Positions 44,553 to 50,564 of a stretch of DNA of 50,564 nt are shown here, piece after piece. Origin of the DNA: Liquorilactobacillus mali (GTDB lineage Bacteria; Bacillota; Bacilli; Lactobacillales; Lactobacillaceae); NCBI RefSeq assembly GCF_001437155.1, contig NZ_JQAR01000015.1, positions 2,580 to 53,143 on the forward strand, written 5' to 3'. The notes beneath the pieces are model-generated. The model worked only from the letters and a program-made list of their open reading frames with translations, was not told the origin of the DNA and did not search any database. The translations under genes and the position numbers were made by a program. Position 1 is the stretch's first letter. Each line of letters opens with the position of its first letter.

Positions 44553-45689
44553 TTAATTTTTGTAGCAAGTTCCATAACTGTATGTCTCTATTAGTTTTAA
44601 TCCACCAGTTAAAATGTTCAGATCAGCATCTTTCCCAATCTCAAGAGTACCTTTGGTAGTAAGACCAAATTCGCGTGCCTGGTTAACAGATGACATTAAA
44701 ACCGCGTCTTTAATTCCACAACCTGTATATGCAATAATATTACGGAATGCTTCTTGAAATTGCAATACCGATCCGGCTAAATTTCCAGTTTCTAGTCGTG
44801 CCTGACGATCTTTAACAATAACTTTTTGTCCTCCAAGTTCAGAAATACCCTCAGGCATTCCTTTAGCTCTCATCGAATCAGTAACCAACTCAATTCGCTC
44901 CGGTCCCTTTATCTCGTATGCCAACTTAATCATATCTGGAACAACATGAAACCCGTCAGCAATCATTTCACAATAAATGTTATCTTCAAGTAATGCATGC
45001 CCAGTTACACCAGGTTGACGATGCTTGAATTCTCGCTGTGCATTATATAAGTGTGTAACATGACTTGCTTTTGAATGCTTAAGCTGTTCTCTTAAAGCAT
45101 TACTATGACCAATTGAAGGTACAATCCCATTTTGCAGACAATAATCCTCAAACTTTGCTGAAGTTTCATGCTCGGGAGCAAAAGTAACCAGTCTTACCAG
45201 ATGACCAGAAAGTTCATTCCATTTATCAAACAACTCAACATCTGGTGCTTGAATATATTTTTCCGGTTGGGCTCCTTTAAAAACAGGTGAAATGAATGGG
45301 CCTTCCAAATGAATACCTTGAATTACACGATTTCTCTTTGCCGCTTCCTTGATTCCGACCATAGCCTTCGCTATATTTTCATGCGATTGTGTCATTGTCG
45401 TTGCAAAATAGCTCGTAATGCCTTCATGAATCATGTCTGTCACCATCTCATCGATTTGGTCAGCATTTCCATCCATCGCATCAAAACTATAACCACCGTG
45501 GCTGTGAACATCAATAAAACCAGGAACAATGATTTTGCCCTCAAGGTCAACAACCTCTGTGTCTTCCCCCTTAGCGACAAACTGTGCCATTGGTCCAACA
45601 TCTTCGATTTTTTCAGAAAAACGAATGTACCCATCTTTAATTTCTTCTGTCCCAGTAAAAATATCAGCGTGTTTTAAAACTTTTGTCAT
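44553..45689 (-). CDS. nagA: N-acetylglucosamine-6-phosphate deacetylase
   Basis: NagA deacetylates GlcNAc-6-phosphate to glucosamine 6-phosphate, feeding wall precursor synthesis and glycolysis. The 378-residue amidohydrolase has DVHSHGGYSFDAMDG, IHLEGPFISP with the metal-binding Glu, IGHSNA and HLYNA with metal His residues, and the catalytic Asp in LVTDSMRA. The open frame extends 46 codons into proC; the ATG at 45689 with GGGGAG upstream is the true start. nagB, the usual next step, is not nearby. Confidence 0.94.
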   Translation of the reverse strand: MTKVLKHADIFTGTEEIKDGYIRFSEKIEDVGPMAQFVAKGEDTEVVDLEGKIIVPGFIDVHSHGGYSFDAMDGNADQIDEMVTDMIHEGITSYFATTMTQSHENIAKAMVGIKEAAKRNRVIQGIHLEGPFISPVFKGAQPEKYIQAPDVELFDKWNELSGHLVRLVTFAPEHETSAKFEDYCLQNGIVPSIGHSNALREQLKHSKASHVTHLYNAQREFKHRQPGVTGHALLEDNIYCEMIADGFHVVPDMIKLAYEIKGPERIELVTDSMRAKGMPEGISELGGQKVIVKDRQARLETGNLAGSVLQFQEAFRNIIAYTGCGIKDAVLMSSVNQAREFGLTTKGTLEIGKDADLNILTGGLKLIETYSYGTCYKN

Positions 45690-45709
45690 AATATTTTCGT
45701 CTCCCCTTC

Positions 45710-46510
45710 TTAGTGTGTTGCCTGGTCCTTTAAAACAGTTGCATCTATGCCCTTGACAACTGCAGTCATGAAACCTGCTTCCTCCATTGCCAATAATCCA
45801 GCTATTGTCGTTCCACCTGGAGAACAAACATCATCAACCATATCCATAGGAGATTTTGTTCCTGCTAAAACTTTTTGGGCACTGCCTAAAACTGCTTGGG
45901 CAGATATTTCTGTTGCTTGTTTCTTAGTAAGACCGTACTTAACACCTGAACGAGCCATCGCATCTATAAAATAATAGATATACGCAGGTGAGCTTCCTGC
46001 CAGTGCTACAAAAATACTAAAATCCTTCTCAGGAATCTCCAATGTCCGACCCAAACTGTCAAACAAGCTCTTAGTCTGTTCGTAAATGATATCAGATACA
46101 GCATCATTCCTAACAAACGCTGTCATTCCTTCATTGATTTCGACATTTACATTAGGCATGATTCTAATTATAGGTATTTTCTTACTTTCAAATTGTGTAG
46201 ATATTTCTTCCAATGAAACACCACTAGCCATAGAGATAATAAGCTTTCCCCCAGTAGTTACATCTTTTATTTCATCAATCACACTAGCTAACACAAAAGG
46301 TTTCACAGCCAATAAAACAATGTCTGCCTCCTCAACCACAGCAGCATTACTAGTACATGCAATAACTCCTGTTTTTTGTGCGTATTCCTCATAATTATTC
46401 CGATGTGCGCTATGTACAAGGATATCCCCAGGTTCAAAAACCTTTTTCGTCAACCAGCCTGTAATTATTGACTTGGCCATATTCCCAACACCGATAAATC
46501 CAATTTTCAT
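45710..46510 (-). CDS. proC: Pyrroline-5-carboxylate reductase
   Basis: ProC reduces pyrroline-5-carboxylate to proline with NAD(P)H. The 266-residue protein has the Rossmann motif GFIGVGNMAKSIITGWL at the N-terminus, VLLAVKPF near residue 67, RIMPNVNVEINEGMTAF, and the C-terminal signature ALAGSSPAYIYYFIDAM plus CSPGGTTIAGL. GGAGG precedes the ATG. It is 21 bp upstream of nagA and is the first gene behind the NagR-like operator, an odd pairing of proline synthesis with amino-sugar use. No proA or proB is in the window. Confidence 0.95.
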   Translation of the reverse strand: MKIGFIGVGNMAKSIITGWLTKKVFEPGDILVHSAHRNNYEEYAQKTGVIACTSNAAVVEEADIVLLAVKPFVLASVIDEIKDVTTGGKLIISMASGVSLEEISTQFESKKIPIIRIMPNVNVEINEGMTAFVRNDAVSDIIYEQTKSLFDSLGRTLEIPEKDFSIFVALAGSSPAYIYYFIDAMARSGVKYGLTKKQATEISAQAVLGSAQKVLAGTKSPMDMVDDVCSPGGTTIAGLLAMEEAGFMTAVVKGIDATVLKDQATH

Positions 46511-46533
46511 TTGCCAACCTCCACTTTAGAAAA

Positions 46534-46545
46534 TGATATATACCA
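46534..46545 (-). promoter_or_regulatory. Candidate NagR (dre-type) operator
   Basis: The minus strand reads ATTGGTATATATCATT around TGGTATATATCA, close to the TGGT(C/A)TAGA(C/T)CA-type dre sites of NagR/DasR regulators. It lies just after the -10 of the proC promoter, near +2 to +13. Confidence 0.6.
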
Positions 46546-46553
46546 ATGTACTG

Positions 46554-46581
46554 AATGTATCATTTTTATTTGAAAAGTCAA
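46554..46581 (-). promoter_or_regulatory. Promoter of proC-nagA-nagR
   Basis: TTGACT (46581-46576) and TACATT (46559-46554) are spaced by 16 bp. The NagR-like operator begins 8 bp further on. Confidence 0.6.
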
Positions 46582-46620
46582 TCACTCTTGTTCCATCTTT
46601 TTCGATATAAAATAAAAAAA

Positions 46621-46656
46621 AGACAAAAAAAGAACGAAACAAAATTATTTCGTTCT
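46621..46656 (-). terminator. Terminator of the tRNA-Tyr/tRNA-Gln unit
   Basis: AGAACGAAA (46631-46639) pairs perfectly with TTTCGTTCT (46648-46656) around 8 nt. On the minus strand TTTTTTTGTCTTTTTTT follows. Confidence 0.88.
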
Positions 46657-46673
46657 CTATCTTCTATTCTTAA

Positions 46674-46745
46674 TTGGGCTAGCTGGATTCGAACCAGCGC
46701 GTCACGGGATCAAAACCCGTTGCCTTACCGCTTGGCTATAGCCCA
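46674..46745 (-). tRNA. tRNA-Gln (TTG)
   Basis: This 72-nt tRNA has acceptor stem TGGGCTA/TAGCCCA and anticodon loop TTTTGAT, giving TTG. It lies 6 bp after tRNA-Tyr and shares its promoter and terminator. Confidence 0.96.
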
Positions 46746-46751
46746 ATATGG

Positions 46752-46834
46752 TGGAAGGGAGTGGATTCGAACCACCGAACCCGAAGGAGCGGATTTACAG
46801 TCCGCCGCGTTTAGCCAGACTTCGCTACCCTTCC
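46752..46834 (-). tRNA. tRNA-Tyr (GTA)
   Basis: This 83-nt class II tRNA has acceptor stem GGAAGGG/CCCTTCC (with pairing partners at both ends), a long variable arm and anticodon loop CTGTAAA, giving GTA. Confidence 0.96.
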
Positions 46835-46866
46835 ATAGCATTACCGTTGTCATATCCGACCTAATA

Positions 46867-46895
46867 ATAATACTATTTTTCACTATCTTGTGCAA
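46867..46895 (-). promoter_or_regulatory. Promoter of tRNA-Tyr/tRNA-Gln
   Basis: TTGCAC (46895-46890) and TATTAT (46872-46867) are 17 bp apart, 32 bp before the tRNA-Tyr 5' end. Confidence 0.7.
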
Positions 46896-46910
46896 GTGTT
46901 TTTTGAATTT

Positions 46911-48380
46911 TTATTCGATATCCTTCATCAATTTCTTTATTTTTGAAGAAAACATCAATAATACAACTCCAAAAAGAATTGTAACAGCCCCGACTATTCC
47001 AAAATAAGCAACTTCATTTTGTTCATTATAAAATTTTACTAATTGTGAATTGAATGCCTGTGCAACTGCATCACTGATAAACCATAAGCTCATCATTTGT
47101 GATTCAAATGCTTTAGGGGCTAATTTGGTTGTAGCAGAAAGTCCAATCGGAGAAATCAGCATTTCACCAATTATTACTAGGGCCCAACTCATTATTAACC
47201 ATAAAGGACCGACTTTCGTATCGGTGCTGAATAAAATTCCTGGAAGCATCATCCATAGAAAGGACAGGCCTGCAAAAAAAAGACCATACGAGAACTTGGA
47301 TGGTGCTGCTGGCTGCTTACTCCCTAGTGCAGTCCAAATTATTGCAAAAATTGGAGCATATATCATGATGAATAATGGATTCATACTTTGAAACCAACTA
47401 GATGGAAATGAATATCCCAAAAACTCTAGTCGGGTTTGCTCATTGGCAAATATTGCCAATACAACGGCACCTTGCTCCTCAATTGACCAGAATAATATGC
47501 TTGCAATAAATAATGGAACATATGCCCACACATGTAATCTTTCACTTTTAGTTATCTTTCTGCTATTCAGCATTACTACAAAATAATAGATTGGAATCAA
47601 TACTGCAATAATCGTTATCAATAAAATAACATTACTAATGGTCAACAGATTAAATAAATACATGATAGTAAGAATCAGAGCAATTACTATGACAAAGAGA
47701 AGTATCTTCTTAATAATTGTCCGTAATTCGCTTGGATCGATTGGATCATTTGGATACAGACTATCCTTTGATAGGTACTTATTACCATCAAAATAATATT
47801 GGATTAAACCTATTAGCATTCCAATTGCTGCTAGTGAGAAACCCAGGTGAAAATTCACTTTTTGACCCAAATAACCCACAATAATTGGAGCAATAAACGC
47901 CCCTAGATTAATTCCAAAAACAAAGATGTTAAAGCCTGTATCTCTTCTTGCATCACCTTTTTGATATAAATCTCCAACCATCTCCGAAACATTTGGTTTT
48001 AAGAGTCCAGTTCCTATGACAATTAATGCAATTGAAATAAAAAGTGCCAGTTTACCAAATGGGGTGGCTAATACCGTATGACCTAGCATTATTAAAATTC
48101 CGCCCACAAATACAGTTCTGCGGCTGCCCCAGACCCTGTCACTGATAAATCCTCCCAAAACACTTGAAAGATAAACAAGCGACCCATAAATCGACATTAT
48201 AGATAATGCAAGTGATTTGCTAAAACCAAGTCCACCAGCATCGACAGCATAGTACATATAATAAAGTAATATCGCTCTCATGCCATAATAGCTAAATCGT
48301 TCCCACATCTCTGTGAAAAAAAGTGTGGATAATCCTCGCGGATGTCCCAAAAACGTCACATCCATCGTTTTTTTATCCAT
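46911..48380 (-). CDS. dtpT: POT family proton-coupled di/tripeptide transporter (DtpT-like)
   Basis: POT proteins import di- and tripeptides with protons. The 489-residue protein has about fourteen hydrophobic segments and the family signature ERFSYYGMRAILLYYM near the N-terminus, including the E-x-x-E-R-F/Y-Y motif region (FFTEMWERFSYYG). NIFVFGINLGAFIAPIIVGYLG is the second signature. The ATG at 48380 follows AGGAGG. A cre-like site overlaps its promoter. Imported peptides would feed PepC and related peptidases. Confidence 0.94.
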   Translation of the reverse strand: MDKKTMDVTFLGHPRGLSTLFFTEMWERFSYYGMRAILLYYMYYAVDAGGLGFSKSLALSIMSIYGSLVYLSSVLGGFISDRVWGSRRTVFVGGILIMLGHTVLATPFGKLALFISIALIVIGTGLLKPNVSEMVGDLYQKGDARRDTGFNIFVFGINLGAFIAPIIVGYLGQKVNFHLGFSLAAIGMLIGLIQYYFDGNKYLSKDSLYPNDPIDPSELRTIIKKILLFVIVIALILTIMYLFNLLTISNVILLITIIAVLIPIYYFVVMLNSRKITKSERLHVWAYVPLFIASILFWSIEEQGAVVLAIFANEQTRLEFLGYSFPSSWFQSMNPLFIMIYAPIFAIIWTALGSKQPAAPSKFSYGLFFAGLSFLWMMLPGILFSTDTKVGPLWLIMSWALVIIGEMLISPIGLSATTKLAPKAFESQMMSLWFISDAVAQAFNSQLVKFYNEQNEVAYFGIVGAVTILFGVVLLMFSSKIKKLMKDIE

Positions 48381-48489
48381 TAGTAAATTCCTCCTGATCT
48401 TCAATTAGTACTTTGTCCTATATAATTAAATAATTTTTTAATTACGCGCATGGTTACATCGTATGTAAAATAAAATTATAAGTATCATT

Positions 48490-48518
48490 ATTCTATAATT
48501 TAACACATAAGTAATCAA
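48490..48518 (-). promoter_or_regulatory. Promoter of dtpT
   Basis: TTGATT (48518-48513) and TAGAAT (48495-48490) are spaced exactly 17 bp and leave a leader of about 100 nt. Confidence 0.68.
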
Positions 48519-48528
48519 AACGTTTCCA
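48515..48528 (-). promoter_or_regulatory. Candidate cre (CcpA) site at dtpT
   Basis: TGGAAACGTTTTGA matches the cre consensus TGWAANCGNTNWCA with two mismatches and shares 4 bp with the -35 hexamer, so CcpA binding would repress. Confidence 0.5.
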
Positions 48529-48898
48529 TGTTTATGATAAAAACAGTCATACAAAAGTGTCAACAAAATTAAAAATAAGAAACTCAATTCGGTCGTATTG
48601 CCGTATTTTCATTGCTACTTCAGTATTTGTTTTCAAATTATTCCTTGCAGCATCCATGATAGATTTAACTAAGATTTTCATATCATCGTTATATCTCTCC
48701 CATTTAGCATCGTTTGGCTTACTGCAATTATTTATAATGTATAGGCAGACCACCAAAATGGCTTATCACATACCTACACATCATTCTATTCCCTTATTTA
48801 ATTTAATCGTATATTCATAATAAAGATTAATGAATAAATAAAATTTTTCCCACTCTTTGATAAATTTTTATCTAACATTTAAGTGTCACTTCGATAAA
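48529..48898. other. Intergenic stretch without a convincing gene
   Basis: The only open frame of note (48547-48756, minus, 69 codons) lacks a ribosome binding site at its first codon. Its best internal ATG has GGAG at an unfavourable ~15 nt. It is AT-rich with no recognisable motif. I see no RNA gene or mobile element. Confidence 0.4.
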
Positions 48899-49879
48899 TC
48901 ATTTAAAATCAGCACCATTAGATTCTCCATAATTGTTATTTACAGTGATTGAACTTTCACCCTCAGTGCTGGTTCCAACATAATGCTGAGTGTCTGATGT
49001 TTGCCCTGCATAATCAGTTGTAGTACTTGACTCTTGTGCATCACTACTTGATCTGGCAGAACTAGAATATGTTGGCGCTTTATAAGTTGACGTTGCCCTG
49101 TAGCCTTTTGTGCTTGATGTTGTATATGTTCTAGATACTGTTGGCTTGGCCGTTCCCGCAGAGCTGTATGTTTTGCTATTTTCGGCACTTGAATATGTAC
49201 CAGTTGAGCTTGTTTCTGTAGATGATTTAACAGCCGCTGTCGAATTAGCAGTATTGACAGAGTCAGATTGATTTGTAGCCAATGTTGCTGAACTTTCTGC
49301 CGCAGTGATTGCTGTACTGGAAGCCTTAGCCTCCCTTTTATTATTTATTTTTTTTAATTTAGAATTGTATTTATTAAGAAAAGCGTTAATTTCCTCAGTA
49401 TAGTCCTTAACTTTTTTGGACGTAAATACAATACCTTTTTCACTCTTAACGTCCTTTAATTCACGGATTAAGTTGGCAACCTTGGACTGCAGTGTATCCT
49501 TTGTTTCCTTCTTCAAATTATTGGTCTCATTTTCCCTAATGATACTGTCGGCTTTATTTTTAAAATATCTCTTTTCTCTGGTAATCAATGTTTCAAATTT
49601 ATAGGTGATTTCCCCATTTTTTCCCACAGTAGTTGATTTCAAATATTTAGCATATTCGGTTTCCAACTTTTTAAGTGCTTTTAATCTCTTTTCGCTACTA
49701 CCATTGAAATCCTTACCATAACTGCTAACTTTTACTAATTCGGTTTTAACCTGGTCTGCATCTGCCCTTTGGTTCTGATTTTTGACAAATCCATACCCCA
49801 ATAAAGATGTTGTTGCGATGACTCCTATGCCAGAAGCAATTATAATTCTCCTATATCGTTTAATACTTAAATGCCTCAA
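48899..49879 (-). CDS. Membrane-anchored or secreted Ser/Thr/Tyr-rich protein, unknown function
   Basis: I do not recognise this 326-residue protein. It has a basic N-terminus and one hydrophobic segment (residues about 11-32, IIIASGIGVIATTSLLGYGF), which is an anchor or uncleaved signal. A highly charged helical region follows (about 40-185, many Lys and Glu), then a tail of ~140 residues dominated by Ser, Thr, Ala and Tyr. There is no LPxTG motif. The start is a TTG preceded by GGGGAG with 7-nt spacing. It is monocistronic, next to the rRNA operon. A wall-spanning surface protein is the best guess. Confidence 0.7.
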   Translation of the reverse strand: MRHLSIKRYRRIIIASGIGVIATTSLLGYGFVKNQNQRADADQVKTELVKVSSYGKDFNGSSEKRLKALKKLETEYAKYLKSTTVGKNGEITYKFETLITREKRYFKNKADSIIRENETNNLKKETKDTLQSKVANLIRELKDVKSEKGIVFTSKKVKDYTEEINAFLNKYNSKLKKINNKREAKASSTAITAAESSATLATNQSDSVNTANSTAAVKSSTETSSTGTYSSAENSKTYSSAGTAKPTVSRTYTTSSTKGYRATSTYKAPTYSSSARSSSDAQESSTTTDYAGQTSDTQHYVGTSTEGESSITVNNNYGESNGADFK

Positions 49880-50111
49880 GTTTAAGCTCCCCTTTATAAT
49901 TAAACTAGTCTATTCATTATATATCTCTATTTACGAAAAACATAGTGCCCATATTAAATATAGATAAATTATATTATTCTATTACTAGCTGCTTTATACG
50001 CCTACATATAATAACTATAAAGGATGACTTGACAAAGTACTCCATATAATTTGAACATACAATTAGTTGCCAAACATAGGAAAACTACATACACATTTGA
50101 TTGAAAAATAT

Positions 50112-50173
50112 AAAAAAGACCCAATTTACGAAAAACTTAACCGTAAATTAAAAACTTACCGGATAAAATTGGG
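50112..50173 (-). terminator. Terminator of the rRNA-tRNA operon
   Basis: On the minus strand CCCAATTT (50173-50166) pairs with AAATTGGG (50127-50120), with inner AATTTAC/GTAAATT pairing, then a U-rich run. It is 93 bp past tRNA-Thr. No gene is seen from 49880 to 50265. Confidence 0.7.
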
Positions 50174-50265
50174 CAAAAAAATAAACCAGCTTTAGAAAAA
50201 CTGGCAATTAATACAATAATGATGCAATGGAGCTGCTTAAAGCCTCGTAAAATAAGGTATATATA

Positions 50266-50338
50266 TGCCGGCTGCAGGACTTGAACCTGTGACCCTCGGT
50301 TTACGATACCGATGCTCTACCAGCTGAGCTAAGCCGGC
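50266..50338 (-). tRNA. tRNA-Thr (CGT)
   Basis: This 73-nt tRNA has acceptor stem GCCGGCT/AGCCGGC, T-arm CAGGTTCAAGTCCTG, and anticodon loop ATCGTAA, giving CGT (codon ACG). It lies 8 bp after tRNA-Glu in the rRNA operon tail. Confidence 0.95.
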
Positions 50339-50346
50339 ATTTCAGA

Positions 50347-50418
50347 TGACCCGTACGGGATTTGAACCCATGTTACCGCCGTGAAAGGGCGGTGTCTTAA
50401 CCACTTGACCAACGGGTC
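50347..50418 (-). tRNA. tRNA-Glu (TTC)
   Basis: This 72-nt tRNA has acceptor stem GACCCGT/ACGGGTC and anticodon loop CTTTCAC, giving TTC. It is the first tRNA after the 5S rRNA. Confidence 0.96.
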
Positions 50419-50508
50419 GCACAGCAAAATACAACCGATTTTGCTAACAAAAAACTCAGAAACTGAAAATAATCAGTTATCCCGGTTATCAACAAATTCT
50501 GAGCCACT

Positions 50509-50564
50509 TGCACGGCAACGACCTATCCTCGCAGGGGGCGATCCCCCAACTACTATCGGCGCTA
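50509..50564 (-). rRNA. rrf: 5S ribosomal RNA, 3' part
   Basis: The minus strand reads GCGCCGATAGTAGTTGGGGG, then ATCGCCCCCTGCGAGGATAG and GTCGTTGCCG, the 3' half of Firmicutes 5S rRNA. The 5' half lies beyond the window. The 3' end is placed near 50509 by family comparison. Confidence 0.95.

Noticed and set aside
45309-45677. A 122-codon plus-strand open frame inside nagA
   Set aside because: It is antisense to conserved nagA motifs and has no start signal.
46555-47007. A 150-codon plus-strand open frame
   Set aside because: It covers two tRNAs antisense and the 3' end of the peptide transporter; there is no ribosome binding site or family resemblance.
48547-48756. A 69-codon minus-strand open frame
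   Set aside because: No ribosome binding site at the first codon, poor spacing for the internal ATG, and no recognisable family; kept only as a comment on the intergenic region.
1-50564. CRISPR arrays, prophage, transposases, toxin-antitoxin or defence genes
   Set aside because: None were seen; no regular direct-repeat spacing and no such gene families appear in the translated frames.

Overview
This is a low-GC Gram-positive chromosome segment, most likely from the family Lactobacillaceae. The evidence is the Firmicutes gene order around dnaX/recR and gltX/cysS/secE/nusG, the peptidase PepC, a POT-type peptide transporter, the class Ib ribonucleotide reductase operon, MprF, NlpC/P60 and LCP wall proteins, and nicotinate salvage without visible de novo NAD synthesis. 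I cannot name the species from the sequence alone. Almost everything is chromosomal housekeeping: there are no phage genes, insertion sequences, CRISPR arrays or defence loci.

Layout. Positions 93-8440 (minus strand) carry the replication/repair block tadA, SRP RNA, dnaX, ybaB, recR, yaaL, tmk, darA, holB, yabA, rsmI, flanked by an acyl-ACP thioesterase and an RsmC-like methyltransferase. Positions 8518-12374 (plus) hold nrdHIEF behind two NrdR boxes. MprF follows on the minus strand. Positions 15196-27725 (minus) hold the translation/transcription block: radA, yacL, gltX, cysS, mrnC, rlmB, rae1, rpmG, secE, nusG, rplK, rplA, rplJ, rplL, with dut upstream of radA. Positions 27829-30228 (plus) hold a small acetyltransferase, rpiA and pepC. 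Then come gpmA, a secreted NlpC/P60 hydrolase, two permeases (EamA and AEC), an LCP wall-polymer ligase, fabH, tRNA-Leu, an SprT-like protein, tex, nadE, pncB, tagA, a proC-nagA-nagR operon, tRNA-Gln and tRNA-Tyr, a peptide transporter and an unknown exported protein. The window ends inside an rRNA operon (5S, tRNA-Glu, tRNA-Thr).

Most of the interest is in regulation. rplK and rplA each have a leader resembling the 23S rRNA site bound by protein L1. rplJL has an L10 leader with an attenuator, and its promoter lies in the U-tract of the rplKA terminator. nusG has its own promoter followed at once by a terminator hairpin. A perfect WalR box precedes the NlpC/P60 hydrolase, a NagR-like operator precedes proC-nagA-nagR, a cre-like site overlaps the peptide transporter promoter, and a 16-bp palindrome sits between pncB and tagA.

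The least explained element is a family of at least five dispersed intergenic repeats, about 45-85 bp each. Each has a long palindrome plus, in most copies, a conserved tail, and all lie at gene 3' ends, where they appear to act as transcription terminators. I found no clearly new multi-gene system; the repeat family and the nusG and L1 leader arrangements are the best candidates for follow-up.
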